Origin: Rhodanobacter sp. C05
Lineage (GTDB): Bacteria > Pseudomonadota > Gammaproteobacteria > Xanthomonadales > Rhodanobacteraceae
NCBI RefSeq assembly: GCF_002001165.1
Contig: NZ_MUNQ01000009.1
Location: forward strand, 248,001-312,000
DNA: 64,000 nt
Direction: 5' to 3'
Of the stretch, positions 18,354-28,265 are shown piece by piece (position 1 is the first letter of the stretch; the number at the start of each line of letters is the position of its first letter). The translations under genes were made by a program, and so were the position numbers. The notes below the pieces were generated by a model. The model was not told the DNA's origin, searched no databases, and saw nothing but the letters and a program-made list of their open reading frames with translations.

Positions 18354-20930
18354 ATGAGCCACGACGATCTCACCAAACACACCCCGTTCATGCGCCAGTA
18401 CCTCTCGGCCAAGGCCGAACATCCCGAGGTACTGCTGTTCTTCCGCATGGGCGACTTCTACGAGTTGTTCTACGACGACGCACGCAAGGCGGCACGGTTG
18501 CTTGACATCACGCTGACCCAGCGTGGCCAGTCGGGCGGCGCGCCGATCCCGATGGCTGGCGTGCCGTATCACGCGGTTGAGAATTATCTGGCGCGGCTGG
18601 TCCGCCTCGGCGAGTCGGTGGCGATCTGCGAGCAGATCGGCGACCCGGCACTGGCCAAAGGCATCGTCGAACGCAAGGTGGTGCGCATCGTCACGCCTGG
18701 CACGGTGACCGATGCGGCCCTGCTGGAGGAGCGCCGCGACAACCTGCTGCTGGCGATTGCTGCCGGCGCGAACGGTGCGTACGGCCTGGCCTGGGTTGAC
18801 CTGTCCAGCGGCCGCTTCCTGCTCAGCGAAGTACCGCATGCCGAAGCACTCGCCGCCGAACTGGCCCGATTGCAACCGGCCGAGACCCTGGTCGACGAAA
18901 GTGTCGCGTGGCCGAAACTTGTCAGCAACTTGCCCGGCCTGCGCAAGCGGCCACCTTGGCATTTCGACAGCGACGCAGCGAAGCGCGAGCTGAATCGCTT
19001 CTTCGGCACCCGCGATCTCGGCGGCTTCGGCGTTGACAACCTGCCGCTCGCCACCGCCGCGGCCGGCTGCCTGCTCGGCTATGTCGAGGAAACCCAGAAG
19101 AGCGCGCTGCCGCACCTCACCGGCATGGCGGTGGAAAGCGCCAGCGAGACGATTGCGCTGGACGCTGCGACGCGGCGGAACCTGGAACTGGACACCCATC
19201 CCAGCGGCCGCACCGAACACACCCTGCTCGGCGTGCTCGACGAGACGGTGACGCCGATGGGTGCGCGCCTGCTGCGCCGCTGGCTGAATCGTCCGTTGCG
19301 CTCGCGCGAACTGCTGCGCCAGCGTCATCAGGCGATCGGCACGCTGATCGACAGCCGTCGTTACGACACGTTGCGCGAACAACTGCGCGGCATCGGTGAT
19401 CTGGAGCGCATCCTCGCCCGCGTGGCGCTGCGTTCGGCGCGGCCGCGGGACCTGTCCACTCTGCGCGATGGTCTCGCCGCCGCACCGGTATTGCGTGAAC
19501 AGATCGCCTCACTGGACAGTCCACTGCTGCACGCGCTGGTCGAACGTATCGGCGACCATGCCGACAGCGCCACCCTGCTCGCCCGCGCCATCGTGGCGCA
19601 GCCACCGGTACTGCAGCGCGATGGCGGCGTGGTCGCGGATGGTTACGACGCCGAACTCGACGAACTGCGTCGGCTGTCCACCCACGCCGACCAGTATCTG
19701 GTCGAGCTGGAAGAACGCGAGAAAGCAGCCAGCGGCATCAGCACGCTGAAGGTCGGCTACAACCGTGTGCACGGCTACTACATCGAGATCACCAAGGCGC
19801 AGTCGGACAAGGCGCCCACGCATTACACGCGCCGGCAGACCACCAAGAACGCCGAGCGCTACATCACCGAGGAACTGAAGACCTTCGAGGACAAGGTGCT
19901 CTCGGCGAAGGAACGCTCGCTGATGCGCGAGCGTGCGCTGTACGAGGCGCTGCTCGACACGTTGACCGAAAAGCTCGAACCGCTGAAAGCCGCTGCTGCC
20001 GCAATGGCCGAACTCGACGTGCTCGCCACCCTGGCCGAACGCGCCGAAGCGCTGGATTGGACTGCACCGGAGCTCACCGACGAACCCGGTATCGCGATCG
20101 AGCGCGGCCGTCATCCGGTGGTCGAAAAAGTCCGCGACGAGCCGTTCGAGCCGAACGATCTCAGGCTCGACGACGCACGCCGCATGCTGGTGATCACCGG
20201 CCCGAACATGGGCGGCAAATCGACGTACATGCGGCAGAACGCGTTGATCGTGCTGCTCGCGCATATCGGCAGCTACGTGCCAGCCAGCGGCGCGGTGATC
20301 GGTCCGATCGACCGCATCTTCACCCGCATCGGTGCCGGCGACGACTTGTCGCGCGGGCAGTCCACCTTCATGGTGGAAATGAGCGAAACAGCGAACATCC
20401 TGCACAACGCCACCGAGCAAAGCCTGGTGCTGATGGACGAAGTCGGTCGCGGCACCAGTACCTATGATGGCCTGTCGCTGGCCCGTGCCGCAGCGGTGCA
20501 TCTGGCACGCAACAGCCGCGCCTATACCTTGTTCGCCACGCATTACTTCGAACTGACCGAGCTGGCTGGCGAGTATCCGACCATCGCGAACGTGCATCTG
20601 GACGCCGTGGAATACGGCGAGCAACTGGTGTTCATGCACGCGGTGAAGGATGGTCCGGCGAACCGCAGCTTCGGCCTGCAGGTAGCTGCGCTGGCCGGCC
20701 TGCCGAAGTCGGTGATCGCCGACGCGCGGCGCACCCTGGCCGAACTGGAACGTGGCATGCACAGCCACGCGTCGACCAACAAGGTCGCTGCCGAAGCTTC
20801 GCCACAACTTGGCCTGTTTGCTCCCGCGCAACCATCGGCCGTGGAGCGTGCACTGGACGAGATCGACCCGGATGCACTGACTCCGCGTGAAGCGCTGGAT
20901 GCACTCTATCGACTGAGATCCATCCGCTAG
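18354..20930 (+). CDS. mutS: DNA mismatch repair ATPase MutS
   Basis: 858 residues from [17 protein letters not shown]. The mismatch-contact motif FYE is in RMGDFYELF near residue 38; Walker [10 protein letters not shown] is at 616-624, followed by [16 protein letters not shown] and the [10 protein letters not shown] signature. The C-terminal part ([14 protein letters not shown]) includes the tetramerisation segment. It recognises mispairs and recruits MutL. The start is set by similarity of the N-terminus to the family; an open extension to 18291 is less typical. Confidence 0.98.
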   Translation: MSHDDLTKHTPFMRQYLSAKAEHPEVLLFFRMGDFYELFYDDARKAARLLDITLTQRGQSGGAPIPMAGVPYHAVENYLARLVRLGESVAICEQIGDPALAKGIVERKVVRIVTPGTVTDAALLEERRDNLLLAIAAGANGAYGLAWVDLSSGRFLLSEVPHAEALAAELARLQPAETLVDESVAWPKLVSNLPGLRKRPPWHFDSDAAKRELNRFFGTRDLGGFGVDNLPLATAAAGCLLGYVEETQKSALPHLTGMAVESASETIALDAATRRNLELDTHPSGRTEHTLLGVLDETVTPMGARLLRRWLNRPLRSRELLRQRHQAIGTLIDSRRYDTLREQLRGIGDLERILARVALRSARPRDLSTLRDGLAAAPVLREQIASLDSPLLHALVERIGDHADSATLLARAIVAQPPVLQRDGGVVADGYDAELDELRRLSTHADQYLVELEEREKAASGISTLKVGYNRVHGYYIEITKAQSDKAPTHYTRRQTTKNAERYITEELKTFEDKVLSAKERSLMRERALYEALLDTLTEKLEPLKAAAAAMAELDVLATLAERAEALDWTAPELTDEPGIAIERGRHPVVEKVRDEPFEPNDLRLDDARRMLVITGPNMGGKSTYMRQNALIVLLAHIGSYVPASGAVIGPIDRIFTRIGAGDDLSRGQSTFMVEMSETANILHNATEQSLVLMDEVGRGTSTYDGLSLARAAAVHLARNSRAYTLFATHYFELTELAGEYPTIANVHLDAVEYGEQLVFMHAVKDGPANRSFGLQVAALAGLPKSVIADARRTLAELERGMHSHASTNKVAAEASPQLGLFAPAQPSAVERALDEIDPDALTPREALDALYRLRSIR

Positions 20931-21036
20931 ACAAGGCTTCGACAAGACGATCTTCTCCACGCATGGAACCTATGACTTCGTGTCGGGTCAACTTGAATCG
21001 AATCGGTTCATCACGCCTGCCACAAGGAAGATTTCC

Positions 21037-22059
21037 ATGCGTCGTCCATCGATCGTCACGTCCTCGGCACTCGTCGCCGCCCTGCTGTTCCCCTGTCCGG
21101 GTTTCGCCACGGAATATCCAAAACCGGATGTCGCACCGGATATCTACGCAAAGCCAGCCAGACTCATCCCTATCGGTGAGGGACGTCGATTGAACCTGCG
21201 ATGCACCGGCAACGGCTCGCCGACCGTCATGCTCGAGAGCGGCATGGGAGCGGATTCGCTGGCCTGGTTCAAGGTGCAACCGCAAGTCGCACAGCACCAT
21301 CGCGTGTGCAGTTATGATCGTGCCGGCGATGGCTTCAGCGATGCGGGCCCCATGCCTCGCAATATCGATGCCGAGGTAGCCGATCTGCATGCACTCATCC
21401 AGGCTGCCGCAATCCGGACACCGCTGGTCCTGGTCGGCCATTCGCTCGGCAGCAACATCGTTCGACGCTATGCCGACAAGCATCCGGATGATGTCGCCGG
21501 CATGGTGTTGGTGGATCCACCGCCGCAGCACATTGCGGAGTTTTCACCTGCCTGGGTCAAGACCGACGATGAAATGCGCATGCAGGGGTTGGCTGTCTAT
21601 CGCCAATGCGAAAAAGGCGCGGAGAACGGGCAGCTCGCCTCACCACCACCGGCATTGCAAGGCTGCCTGCGCGGACCCAGCCCGGCCTATAGCACCACCT
21701 TGAACGCCGCGATCCGTGCATATCACTCACGCCCGGCGTTCTGGCAGACCATGATTTCCATGACCCAGACCAACGGCGAGTTGTTCAAGCAGCCTGTATC
21801 GCCGCAGGAACACCATGGCGCCATGCCGCTGATCGTGTTGACTGCCGACGAAACCTTTGCCGGTGCCACGCCTGCCGATCGCAAGGTGCTGGAAGCAGCC
21901 CGCGAGAGGACCCACGAGTTGATCGCCGCCGCCTCGACACGCGGCGAAAGAATCACCGTCACTCATTCCACGCATGACATGCAAGTTGATCGACCGGATG
22001 CCGTGATCGACGCGATCGACAAGGTCATCCGGCAAACCGGCCCGGCTGCCGCGAAATAG
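21037..22059 (+). CDS. Secreted alpha/beta hydrolase
   Basis: 340 residues. Signal peptide ends near residue 24 (PGFAT). The nucleophile elbow GHSLGS places the serine at residue 136, an oxyanion region GNGSPTVMLESGMG lies before it, and the catalytic His is probably in VTHSTHDMQVDRPDAV near the end. The ATG follows an AAGGAAG site. Substrate unknown. A GTG-started extension to 20980 is possible but breaks up the signal peptide. It converges on the lipoprotein hydrolase at 22187. Confidence 0.82.
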   Translation: MRRPSIVTSSALVAALLFPCPGFATEYPKPDVAPDIYAKPARLIPIGEGRRLNLRCTGNGSPTVMLESGMGADSLAWFKVQPQVAQHHRVCSYDRAGDGFSDAGPMPRNIDAEVADLHALIQAAAIRTPLVLVGHSLGSNIVRRYADKHPDDVAGMVLVDPPPQHIAEFSPAWVKTDDEMRMQGLAVYRQCEKGAENGQLASPPPALQGCLRGPSPAYSTTLNAAIRAYHSRPAFWQTMISMTQTNGELFKQPVSPQEHHGAMPLIVLTADETFAGATPADRKVLEAARERTHELIAAASTRGERITVTHSTHDMQVDRPDAVIDAIDKVIRQTGPAAAK

Positions 22060-22186
22060 CCACTGGCGAGTCGTCTTGCATGGCATCCCGGTGGATCATC
22101 GGCAAGCACCTGTCCCTGTGCCGCCAGCACTTCTCGATCGTCGATTCCTGCGTCGGCCTGCCGTACACCCACCAGCAGAAGCATGG

Positions 22187-23158
22187 CTAGTGCGCCGTGC
22201 CGGGCGATCCATCGAACGGCGCAGCTTTCCCATGTGCATGGATGAATGCCAGCACATCATCCAGTGTTGGGGCATCGCGGCGCAGCGGTCGCGATATCGA
22301 AAGCAGCAGTGCTTCGTGACCCACACCCGGATAAAGCTTCAAGGTGACGTCCTCGTGCTGCGCCTGCATCGCCTGCGCAAGCGACTTGCTGTTCGATGGA
22401 TCCACTTCGTGATCGGCAGTTCCATGTAACAACAACATCGGCGGTTCGTTACCGTGCAGGAACGAAATGGGCTGTGCGCGACGTTGCTCCATCGGCGTCT
22501 TGCCGAACATGCCGATCATGTCCTTTTCCTTCGCCGCTATCGGCACGAAGTCGTAGACACCAGCCAGACCAATGAACCCGGCCAGATCGCGTGGCTGCAT
22601 GTCATGCGCTTCCAGCCACGCCGGATCGGTGGCAAGCAGGGCGGCGATCTGCCCACCTGCCGAATGTCCCATCACAAAGATGTCCTGCGGATCACCGCCG
22701 ATCTGCACCGCATGATCGTGTGTCCATGCCACGGCGCGCGCAGCATCCTGCATGAAGCCATCCATTTTCACGCTGGGGTATTTGCGGTAATCCGGGATCA
22801 CCACGATCACGCCACGTGCAGCCAGCGCGGCACCGGCGAACCGATACCACTGGCGCTTGCCGCGCATCCAGTCACCGCCGTAGAAGAAAACCACGATCGG
22901 CGCATGTTCCGCATGGGCGGGACGGTAGACGTCCAGCGCCAGATGCCGTTGTTCATCGAACACGATATGGCGTTCGACGTCGATACCCTTGTGTTCGTCG
23001 GTCGTATTGAGTCCTGCAAACAGGAAAGTCTGGCAGCCGCTCAGAAGAAATACGCTGCCGAGTACCAGCAACAACAAACCGCTTGTCCGATATGTACTCA
23101 AACGAAATCCCAGGTTTTCGGAAACCCTGACCACCACTGCTCGACGGCCGGTCAACAA
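22187..23158 (-). CDS. Lipoprotein alpha/beta hydrolase (carboxylesterase type)
   Basis: Up to 323 residues. The N-terminus holds LLLLVLGSVFLLSGC, a lipobox, so the protein is likely lipid-anchored. The hydrolase part has the oxyanion motif FFYGGDWMRG, the nucleophile GHSAGG and a late GVGHEALLL with the catalytic His, as in BD-FAE-like esterases. No ATG exists before the lipobox. Candidate starts are TTG at 23158 or 23155 (GAGGAGG just upstream, but this is also a hairpin arm), GTG codons near 23134, and TTG at 23101, which gives an ordinary lipoprotein signal length. The start is unresolved. Confidence 0.78.
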   Translation of the reverse strand: MLTGRRAVVVRVSENLGFRLSTYRTSGLLLLVLGSVFLLSGCQTFLFAGLNTTDEHKGIDVERHIVFDEQRHLALDVYRPAHAEHAPIVVFFYGGDWMRGKRQWYRFAGAALAARGVIVVIPDYRKYPSVKMDGFMQDAARAVAWTHDHAVQIGGDPQDIFVMGHSAGGQIAALLATDPAWLEAHDMQPRDLAGFIGLAGVYDFVPIAAKEKDMIGMFGKTPMEQRRAQPISFLHGNEPPMLLLHGTADHEVDPSNSKSLAQAMQAQHEDVTLKLYPGVGHEALLLSISRPLRRDAPTLDDVLAFIHAHGKAAPFDGSPGTAH

Positions 23159-23188
23159 GAGCCTCCTCGTGCGGACGCGAGGAGGCTC
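23159..23188 (-). terminator. GC-rich hairpin after the small periplasmic gene
   Basis: GAGCCTCCTCG (23159-23169) pairs perfectly with CGAGGAGGCTC (23178-23188) across an 8-base loop. On the minus strand it follows the gene at 23229-23591 and is trailed by TTGTTG. It looks like that gene's terminator, and its arm may mimic a ribosome-binding site for the hydrolase gene that follows. Confidence 0.6.
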
Positions 23189-23228
23189 AGTCCAACAGGT
23201 AACCCTGCGTGCTTTCTACGTCAGCGGA

Positions 23229-23591
23229 TCAACCCGTCTTGCGCTGCCGGTGGATACGGCGGCTGTCATGGTTCTCCGACTTGTTGAGGTTGTGCTGCTC
23301 CTGCTTGGTCAGATGGCCGTTGTGCTTGGCTTCATCGGCACTTTCGCGCTGCGCGATATTGGAGTCCTGCTTTTCGTCGCGGGCTTCCTGCTTGGCGTTG
23401 ATCTGGCCATCCTTCACGCCGTTCTGGATGCGGTTCTGCTGGTTGTCGAGGCGCTGGTTGACCTCATTGACCCGCGGATGCCCCGGCACCGTGGTATCGG
23501 TTGTTGCCTGCGCCATGGCCGCGCCGGACGCGAACACGGCGGAGACCAGTACGCCCATCAGGCTGAAGCGGAACGTCGTCTTTGCATTCAT
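23229..23591 (-). CDS. Small periplasmic Gln/Asn/Lys-rich protein, unknown function
   Basis: 120 residues. A signal peptide (FSLMGVLVSAVFASGAAMAQ) is followed by a hydrophilic helical region built of repeated short blocks: RLDNQQNRIQNGVKDGQINA, then KQEARDEKQDSNIAQRESAD and HNGHLTKQEQHNLNKSENHD. This pattern of Q/N/K/D-rich repeats is seen in small uncharacterised proteobacterial periplasmic proteins. The ATG at 23591 has GAGGG nine bases upstream. Function unknown; a stress or metal role cannot be shown. Confidence 0.75.
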   Translation of the reverse strand: MNAKTTFRFSLMGVLVSAVFASGAAMAQATTDTTVPGHPRVNEVNQRLDNQQNRIQNGVKDGQINAKQEARDEKQDSNIAQRESADEAKHNGHLTKQEQHNLNKSENHDSRRIHRQRKTG

Positions 23592-24003
23592 GAGTAACAC
23601 CCTCGTTCATGTTAATTGGCAGGATTGGACATGTATTGGAGAGAACCGCGCCGGCGCCCCAGGAGAAATGCGGCATCCGTGTACCTTGGCCGACACTCGC
23701 ACGCTGAATCATTCGCGATCGAATAGTGAGAGCCCCTTCCCCGCGCTGATCCAGACAATCGAGCCATCTGGTTGGCACAACACGGGGAACGGTGCGACTG
23801 TGAATCGCGTTGACCGTTACTTCGACCGTGCTGGCATCTGTTCAGCCATGATTGATGAAAGTGCTGCCGTCGACCAGGTGCGGCCACATGCAGGCGACGG
23901 ATCTCCATAGTCACTGACTATCGGAAGTATCCACATCATCGAATTCCATCAATGCAGCCAAGGACGTGGCCGGCGCAAATCCCCGCCGACCGGGAAGGCC
24001 GCC
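23592..24003. other. Gene-free stretch before the catalase remnant
   Basis: About 410 bases between the start of the small periplasmic gene (minus) and the catalase remnant (plus). Open frames here are shadows with no recognisable content. It should hold the promoter of the small gene; the promoter of the former catalase may also survive here. No clear hairpin or repeat was noticed. Confidence 0.4.
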
Positions 24004-24306
24004 ATGAGCCATGATCGCAAGACCCTGACCCCCGATACCGGCACACCGGTGGCCGACAATCAGAACAGCCTCACCGCCGGCCTGCGCGGCCCGCTGCCAT
24101 TGCAGGATGTCGCGCTGTTCGAAAAACACATGCACTTCCATCGCGAGCGCATCTCCGAACGCGTGGTGCACGCCAACGCCTCGGCCGCATTCGGCACGTT
24201 GACGATCACTCACGACATCACTCGCCATACCCGCGCGAAGTTGTTCCAGCCAGGGACTCAGACACCGATGTCTGGCACGTTTCCCGACCGTAGCCGGCGA
24301 CCGTGT
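24004..24306 (+). pseudogene. Truncated, frameshifted catalase remnant
   Basis: The first 89 codons read as the N-terminus of a small-subunit haem catalase: [58 protein letters not shown] and TPM. Directly after TPM the match shifts one base to the +1 frame (RFPTVAGDR, from 24278) where a catalase has RFSTVAGER, so one base has been gained. Nothing of the remaining ~390 residues is left; the next gene on the other strand ends at 24333. The open frame runs on to 24447 only by chance. This is a dead fragment. Confidence 0.85.
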
Positions 24307-24332
24307 TGCCAGGTCGCCGGTCTCAATCCTGA

Positions 24333-24896
24333 TCAGGCTGCCATGGTTGGCAGGACATCCGGTCGTGCATCCGCCAGCATGGACAATGGCATCACCCGCT
24401 CCCGCGCAATATCGCGGCCCACCAGGCGCCCCGAGCGAACCAACTGATCGATGCAGGTAACCACTTCATTCCGGCCAAACGGCTTCTTGATGAAGTCGTC
24501 GGCACCGAAGCGCTGCACGTAGAACTGCTCGGTCGCCTGCGGATTGCCGCTGATCATCACGATCGGGATATGCCGGGTCAGCTCGTCATGGCGCAATGCG
24601 CGCAGCACGGCAAAACCGTTGATGCCGGGCAGCACGATGTCCAGGAAGATCAGCGCCGGCAGCTCGCTGCGCGCCAGTTCGATCGCGCTCTCGCCATCGA
24701 GTGCCTTGGTCACGGCGTAGCCGTCCTTGTCCAGCATCTTGCCGAGCACCGCACAAATGGTGGGCGAATCGTCGACCACCAGCATGCGTGCATCGGCTGC
24801 TGTCTGCAGATACACATCGGCGCGCTGCTCGTCACTGCCCGTGCCAAGCAGGCGCTTGAAGAAGCCGATGCCGTTCCTCAACGCGAGTCCGTCCAT
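24333..24896 (-). CDS. Response regulator, receiver domain (copy 1)
   Basis: 187 residues. A 45-residue head ([15 protein letters not shown]) precedes one CheY-like receiver domain: acidic pocket VDDSPT, phospho-acceptor Asp in [12 protein letters not shown] in IVMISGN and K in FIKKPFG. No output domain follows, only a 40-residue tail. The start at 24896 follows GGAGG with ideal spacing. It resembles PilG/PilH-type single-domain regulators. A paralogue lies at 25409, on the other side of the Hsp15-like gene. No sensor kinase is adjacent. Confidence 0.88.
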   Translation of the reverse strand: MDGLALRNGIGFFKRLLGTGSDEQRADVYLQTAADARMLVVDDSPTICAVLGKMLDKDGYAVTKALDGESAIELARSELPALIFLDIVLPGINGFAVLRALRHDELTRHIPIVMISGNPQATEQFYVQRFGADDFIKKPFGRNEVVTCIDQLVRSGRLVGRDIARERVMPLSMLADARPDVLPTMAA

Positions 24897-24993
24897 ACAA
24901 GCCTCCAGATCGTGGGAGGCCGTGTCGTTGCGCGGCCCCATGGATATGTGCAGATGTTGCTGCAGATCCGGCCGGCTTTCTGCGATGCACTAC

Positions 24994-25374
24994 TCAGCGC
25001 GTATGCTTCATGCGTCGCAATTCACGACGGTCCTGCTTGTCGGGGCGTTTGGCCGGGCCGTTGACTCCGACCAGCTGGCGCTGCTCACGGGCAGCCTCCC
25101 TGGCCAGACGACTGGCCTCGGTTTCGCGGAACAACGTCTGCGCCGCACTGGCCGGGCCACGTTTGTCGGACAAGCCCAGCACATCGACTTCCAGTCGCTC
25201 CTCGCCACGACCGATCTTCAGTCGATCGCCAATGCGCAGCAGCTTTGCCGGCTTGCAGCCGACGTCATTGAGGTCGATCTTGCCGCCATCAATCGCCTGC
25301 TTGGCAAGGCTGCGCGTCTTGAAAAAGCGCGCAGCCCACAGCCACACGTCGACACGCACTTCGGTCAGCAACAT
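24994..25374 (-). CDS. hslR: Hsp15-like S4-domain RNA-binding protein
   Basis: 126 residues. The S4 domain RVDVWLWAARFFKTRSLAKQAIDGGKIDLNDVGCKPAKLLRIGD is typical of Hsp15, which binds 50S subunits carrying a stalled nascent chain and helps recycle them. The C-terminus is basic (AKRPDKQDRRELRRMKH), as in the family. ATG at 25374 is used; a GTG 15 bases upstream is also possible. It sits between two related response-regulator genes on the same strand. Confidence 0.88.
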   Translation of the reverse strand: MLLTEVRVDVWLWAARFFKTRSLAKQAIDGGKIDLNDVGCKPAKLLRIGDRLKIGRGEERLEVDVLGLSDKRGPASAAQTLFRETEASRLAREAAREQRQLVGVNGPAKRPDKQDRRELRRMKHTR

Positions 25375-25408
25375 GGTCTGCAAGGACACAGCCCGACCAG
25401 TCAGCAGC

Positions 25409-25999
25409 TCAGGAATGCCCGCTGGGCGGTGGGATCAGATCATGCGGATCCGGCATGGCGATATCCGGAATCGCCGCATGCTCGGCTTCGGTGTGCTCAG
25501 GCTGCATTGGCAACGATTCCTCTGCAGTGCGTTCGCGCAGCACCAGCCGGCCGGCTTTCGTCAGGTGCTGGATACGCGCAAACACCTCGCCGCGACCGAA
25601 CGGCTTCTTCATGAAATCATCGGCACCGAAGCGCTGCACGTAGAACTGTTCGGTCGCCTGCAGGTTGCCGCTGATCATCACGATCGGAATGTCCCGCGTC
25701 AGCGGATCCCGGCGTAGCGCGCGCAACACGGCGAAGCCGTTCATGCCCGGCAGCACGATGTCGAGAAAGATCAGATCCGGCAGCTCCTTGCGCGCCATTT
25801 CGATCGCTGCTTCGCCATCCGGCGCCTTGAACACCACATGGCCGTCCTGGTTGAGCATCTTGCCAAGCACGGCACGGATGGTGGCCGAATCGTCCACCAC
25901 CAGCACCCAGGCGCCCTTGGGCGCGCCATTGCGCGGCACGGCACGGCGTTCGGAGGGGTCGCTTCCGAACAGCCGCTTGAACAAATCAAAACCTGCCAT
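25409..25999 (-). CDS. Response regulator, receiver domain (copy 2)
   Basis: 196 residues with the same plan as the regulator at 24333: a FDLFKRLFGSDPSERRA head, one receiver domain ([40 protein letters not shown]) and a 45-residue tail without a known output domain. The stretch from the phospho-acceptor to KKPFG is nearly identical between the two, so they arose by duplication. Tails differ, which suggests separate partners. Histidine kinase partner unknown. Confidence 0.88.
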   Translation of the reverse strand: MAGFDLFKRLFGSDPSERRAVPRNGAPKGAWVLVVDDSATIRAVLGKMLNQDGHVVFKAPDGEAAIEMARKELPDLIFLDIVLPGMNGFAVLRALRRDPLTRDIPIVMISGNLQATEQFYVQRFGADDFMKKPFGRGEVFARIQHLTKAGRLVLRERTAEESLPMQPEHTEAEHAAIPDIAMPDPHDLIPPPSGHS

Positions 26000-26076
26000 G
26001 ACAGGATCCCCTACCCGCCCATGAGATGCCAGCTAGTCTCAACGCAGTCGCGATCCGGCGCAAGCCGGCATTGTTC

Positions 26077-26976
26077 CTATCCCAACCACAGGTTGCCCAG
26101 CGGGATGGTCAGCAGCGATAACACGATGCCGGCGCCCAGCACCGTATTGGCCAGCACAGGCTCCAGTTCGTACTCATCGGCCAGGATCGCTGCAGAGACC
26201 ATCGGCGCCATCGCCGCCTGCAGCACGCCGACGGTAAGCACCAGGCCGCCTACACCCGCGGCTACGCCCATCGCCCAGCACAGCAGCGGCGCCAGCAGCA
26301 GCTTCCAGGCAAGCCCCCAGCTGGCTGCGCCCAGCTGGCGGTTGCCGGGATGGAACTTGAACTGCAAACCGACCGAAAACAGCGCCAACGGCGTCAGTGT
26401 CGTGCCTATTGGCGCGAACACCCCATGCAACAGCTCCGGCCAGCCACCGCAGGCACCCGCCACGATGCCGACGATCAGCGCGACGAAGGCCGGGAAGGTC
26501 GCGATGCGCCGCAGTATCAGCACCGGTTCCGGCTTGCGCCCTGCATAGATCGAAGCCACCACGATGCCGGCCGAGGCGAGCAGCGGGAACGCGCCCAGCT
26601 GGTCGGCCACCACCGCCAGCGCAAGTCCTTGCTGGCCATGCAGCGCCTGCATCAGCGGATAACCCATGAACGAGGTATTGCCGAGGCCGCAGACCAGGAT
26701 CAGCGCGCCGGTGCGCTGCCGCGACCAGCCCAGCCGCGGCCCGAGCAGGCCGAACAACAGCCACGCGCCGCCGAACGTGAGCACCATCGCCGCCACCGGA
26801 AACCACAGCTGCGGGTCGAACTTCACCTTGGGGATCAGATCCAGCACCAGCGCCGGCAGCGCCACGTTGATCACCCACCAGTTGATGGCCGCCACGATGC
26901 CCGCCGGCGGCTTCGCAAAGCGCGCCACCAGCACGCCCAGGATCAGGCAGACGAACAGCAGCAGCATGGCACTCAT
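26077..26976 (-). CDS. AEC family auxin-efflux-carrier-type transporter
   Basis: 299 residues from MSAMLLLFVCLILGVLVARF, made of ten predicted membrane helices in two halves. Family features are the INWWVINVALPALVLDLIPK early region, GLGNTSFMGYPLM and the repeated GVLQAAMAPMVSAAILADEY. These secondary transporters export organic acids or similar compounds; the substrate is not known. The frame stays open upstream to 27597, but that part overlaps the kinase-like gene on the other strand and is not protein-like. Another ATG at 27009 would add an 11-residue head. Confidence 0.85.
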   Translation of the reverse strand: MSAMLLLFVCLILGVLVARFAKPPAGIVAAINWWVINVALPALVLDLIPKVKFDPQLWFPVAAMVLTFGGAWLLFGLLGPRLGWSRQRTGALILVCGLGNTSFMGYPLMQALHGQQGLALAVVADQLGAFPLLASAGIVVASIYAGRKPEPVLILRRIATFPAFVALIVGIVAGACGGWPELLHGVFAPIGTTLTPLALFSVGLQFKFHPGNRQLGAASWGLAWKLLLAPLLCWAMGVAAGVGGLVLTVGVLQAAMAPMVSAAILADEYELEPVLANTVLGAGIVLSLLTIPLGNLWLG

Positions 26977-27090
26977 CGAACGCGGCACACCGTTGGAAAG
27001 GCACCCCATTAGACGCGATGCCACTCCTGTCCGGAAGCGTGCCCTGCATCCTTTCGGGGATAATCGCCATCTGCCCCTCGCCGCCAGCCC

Positions 27091-28227
27091 ATGAACGATC
27101 CCATCCACCTCGCGCACGGACTGGCCGGTGACAACACGCCACCGGACTGGCCCACGCTGACCGCGACCGAGGTCGACACGCTTTTGCGTGGCTATCCGCA
27201 GCTCGGCGCACCCACGCGCATCGAGTGGCACAGTCCGCGTCCGTTGTCGGCTGCCTGTCTGGTTGAAACGACCAGCGGTGTCGTCTTCATCAAACGGCAT
27301 CACCACCGCGTGCGTTCCGTCGCCACGCTCAGCGAGGAACACCACTTCATCGCGCATCTGCGTGCCAATGGCATGCCGATACCGACGGTGCTGTGCGATG
27401 CGCAAGAGCAGACCGCGGTGCTGATCGGCGACTGGATCTACGAGGTGCACGAACATGCCGCCGGCATCGATCTGTACCGTGATGCGATCTCGTGGTCGCC
27501 ACTGCCGAACCGTGAGCACGCGCTTGGCGCAGGTCGCATGCTGGCGACATTGCATGAGGCGGCCGCCGGCTACCACGCTGCCCAGCGCGACACTCATATC
27601 CTTGTCTCGCGCAGTGAGGTAATCACCTCATCCGATCCGATCGCCACGCTGCAAGCGCAACTGCCGCAGCGACCAGGTCTCGCCGATTACCTTGGTGATC
27701 GCGACTGGAGAACGGATCTCACCCAACTGCTCGCGCCATGGCATGCCTCTGCTCGACAACAACTGGCGCAACAACCTCGACTGTGGACACACGGCGACTG
27801 GCATGTCTCCAACCTCTGCTGGAGTGGCGACAGCGCAGACGCACGCATCACCGCCGTGCTCGACTTTGGCCTCGCTGCCGCCAACTTCGCGCTGTTCGAT
27901 CTCGCCACCGCGATCGAGCGCAACGCGATCGCGTGGCTGGCGCTGGACACCGGCGACGCAGCCGTGTACCTCGACATCGCCTGCGCCTTGATCGAAGGCT
28001 ATCGGCAACACCGCCTGCTGCAGGCTGCAGACGTCCAGCTCTTGTCCAACCTGTTGCCGCTGGTGCATGTGGATTTCGCGCTATCCGAGGTCGAGTATTT
28101 CCACAGCATCACCGGCTCACGCGCCAATGCCGACGTGGCTTACGACACCTTCCTGCTTGGCCACACGGCATGGTTCGCAACACCACCTGGACAGGCCTTG
28201 CTGCAGGCCATCCGCGACAGCGCCTGA
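27091..28227 (+). CDS. APH-family phosphotransferase
   Basis: 378 residues. The kinase core shows FIKRHHHRV with the ATP-binding lysine, the catalytic loop HGDWHVSNLCW (HGDxHxxN type) and DFGLAAANFALFDLA with the metal-binding Asp. This fold includes aminoglycoside and homoserine kinases and SrkA-like stress kinases. It is divergent from the AEC transporter. Nothing shows which molecule is phosphorylated; resistance is not implied. The TPP riboswitch begins about 40 bases after its stop but controls the next gene. Confidence 0.83.
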   Translation: MNDPIHLAHGLAGDNTPPDWPTLTATEVDTLLRGYPQLGAPTRIEWHSPRPLSAACLVETTSGVVFIKRHHHRVRSVATLSEEHHFIAHLRANGMPIPTVLCDAQEQTAVLIGDWIYEVHEHAAGIDLYRDAISWSPLPNREHALGAGRMLATLHEAAAGYHAAQRDTHILVSRSEVITSSDPIATLQAQLPQRPGLADYLGDRDWRTDLTQLLAPWHASARQQLAQQPRLWTHGDWHVSNLCWSGDSADARITAVLDFGLAAANFALFDLATAIERNAIAWLALDTGDAAVYLDIACALIEGYRQHRLLQAADVQLLSNLLPLVHVDFALSEVEYFHSITGSRANADVAYDTFLLGHTAWFATPPGQALLQAIRDSA

Positions 28228-28265
28228 CCCGGCCAACGGCCATTCGTGGTTCAATACGCGTTCTT

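Noticed and set aside
18180..19382. Minus-strand frame of 400 codons inside mutS and pncC
   Set aside because: Antisense shadow; it overlaps two well-supported genes.
24306..24447. Remainder of the open frame after the catalase remnant
   Set aside because: It is antisense to a response-regulator gene and has no catalase similarity.
27091..28227. APH-type kinase as an antibiotic-resistance gene
   Set aside because: Only the general kinase fold is visible; nothing links it to aminoglycosides.
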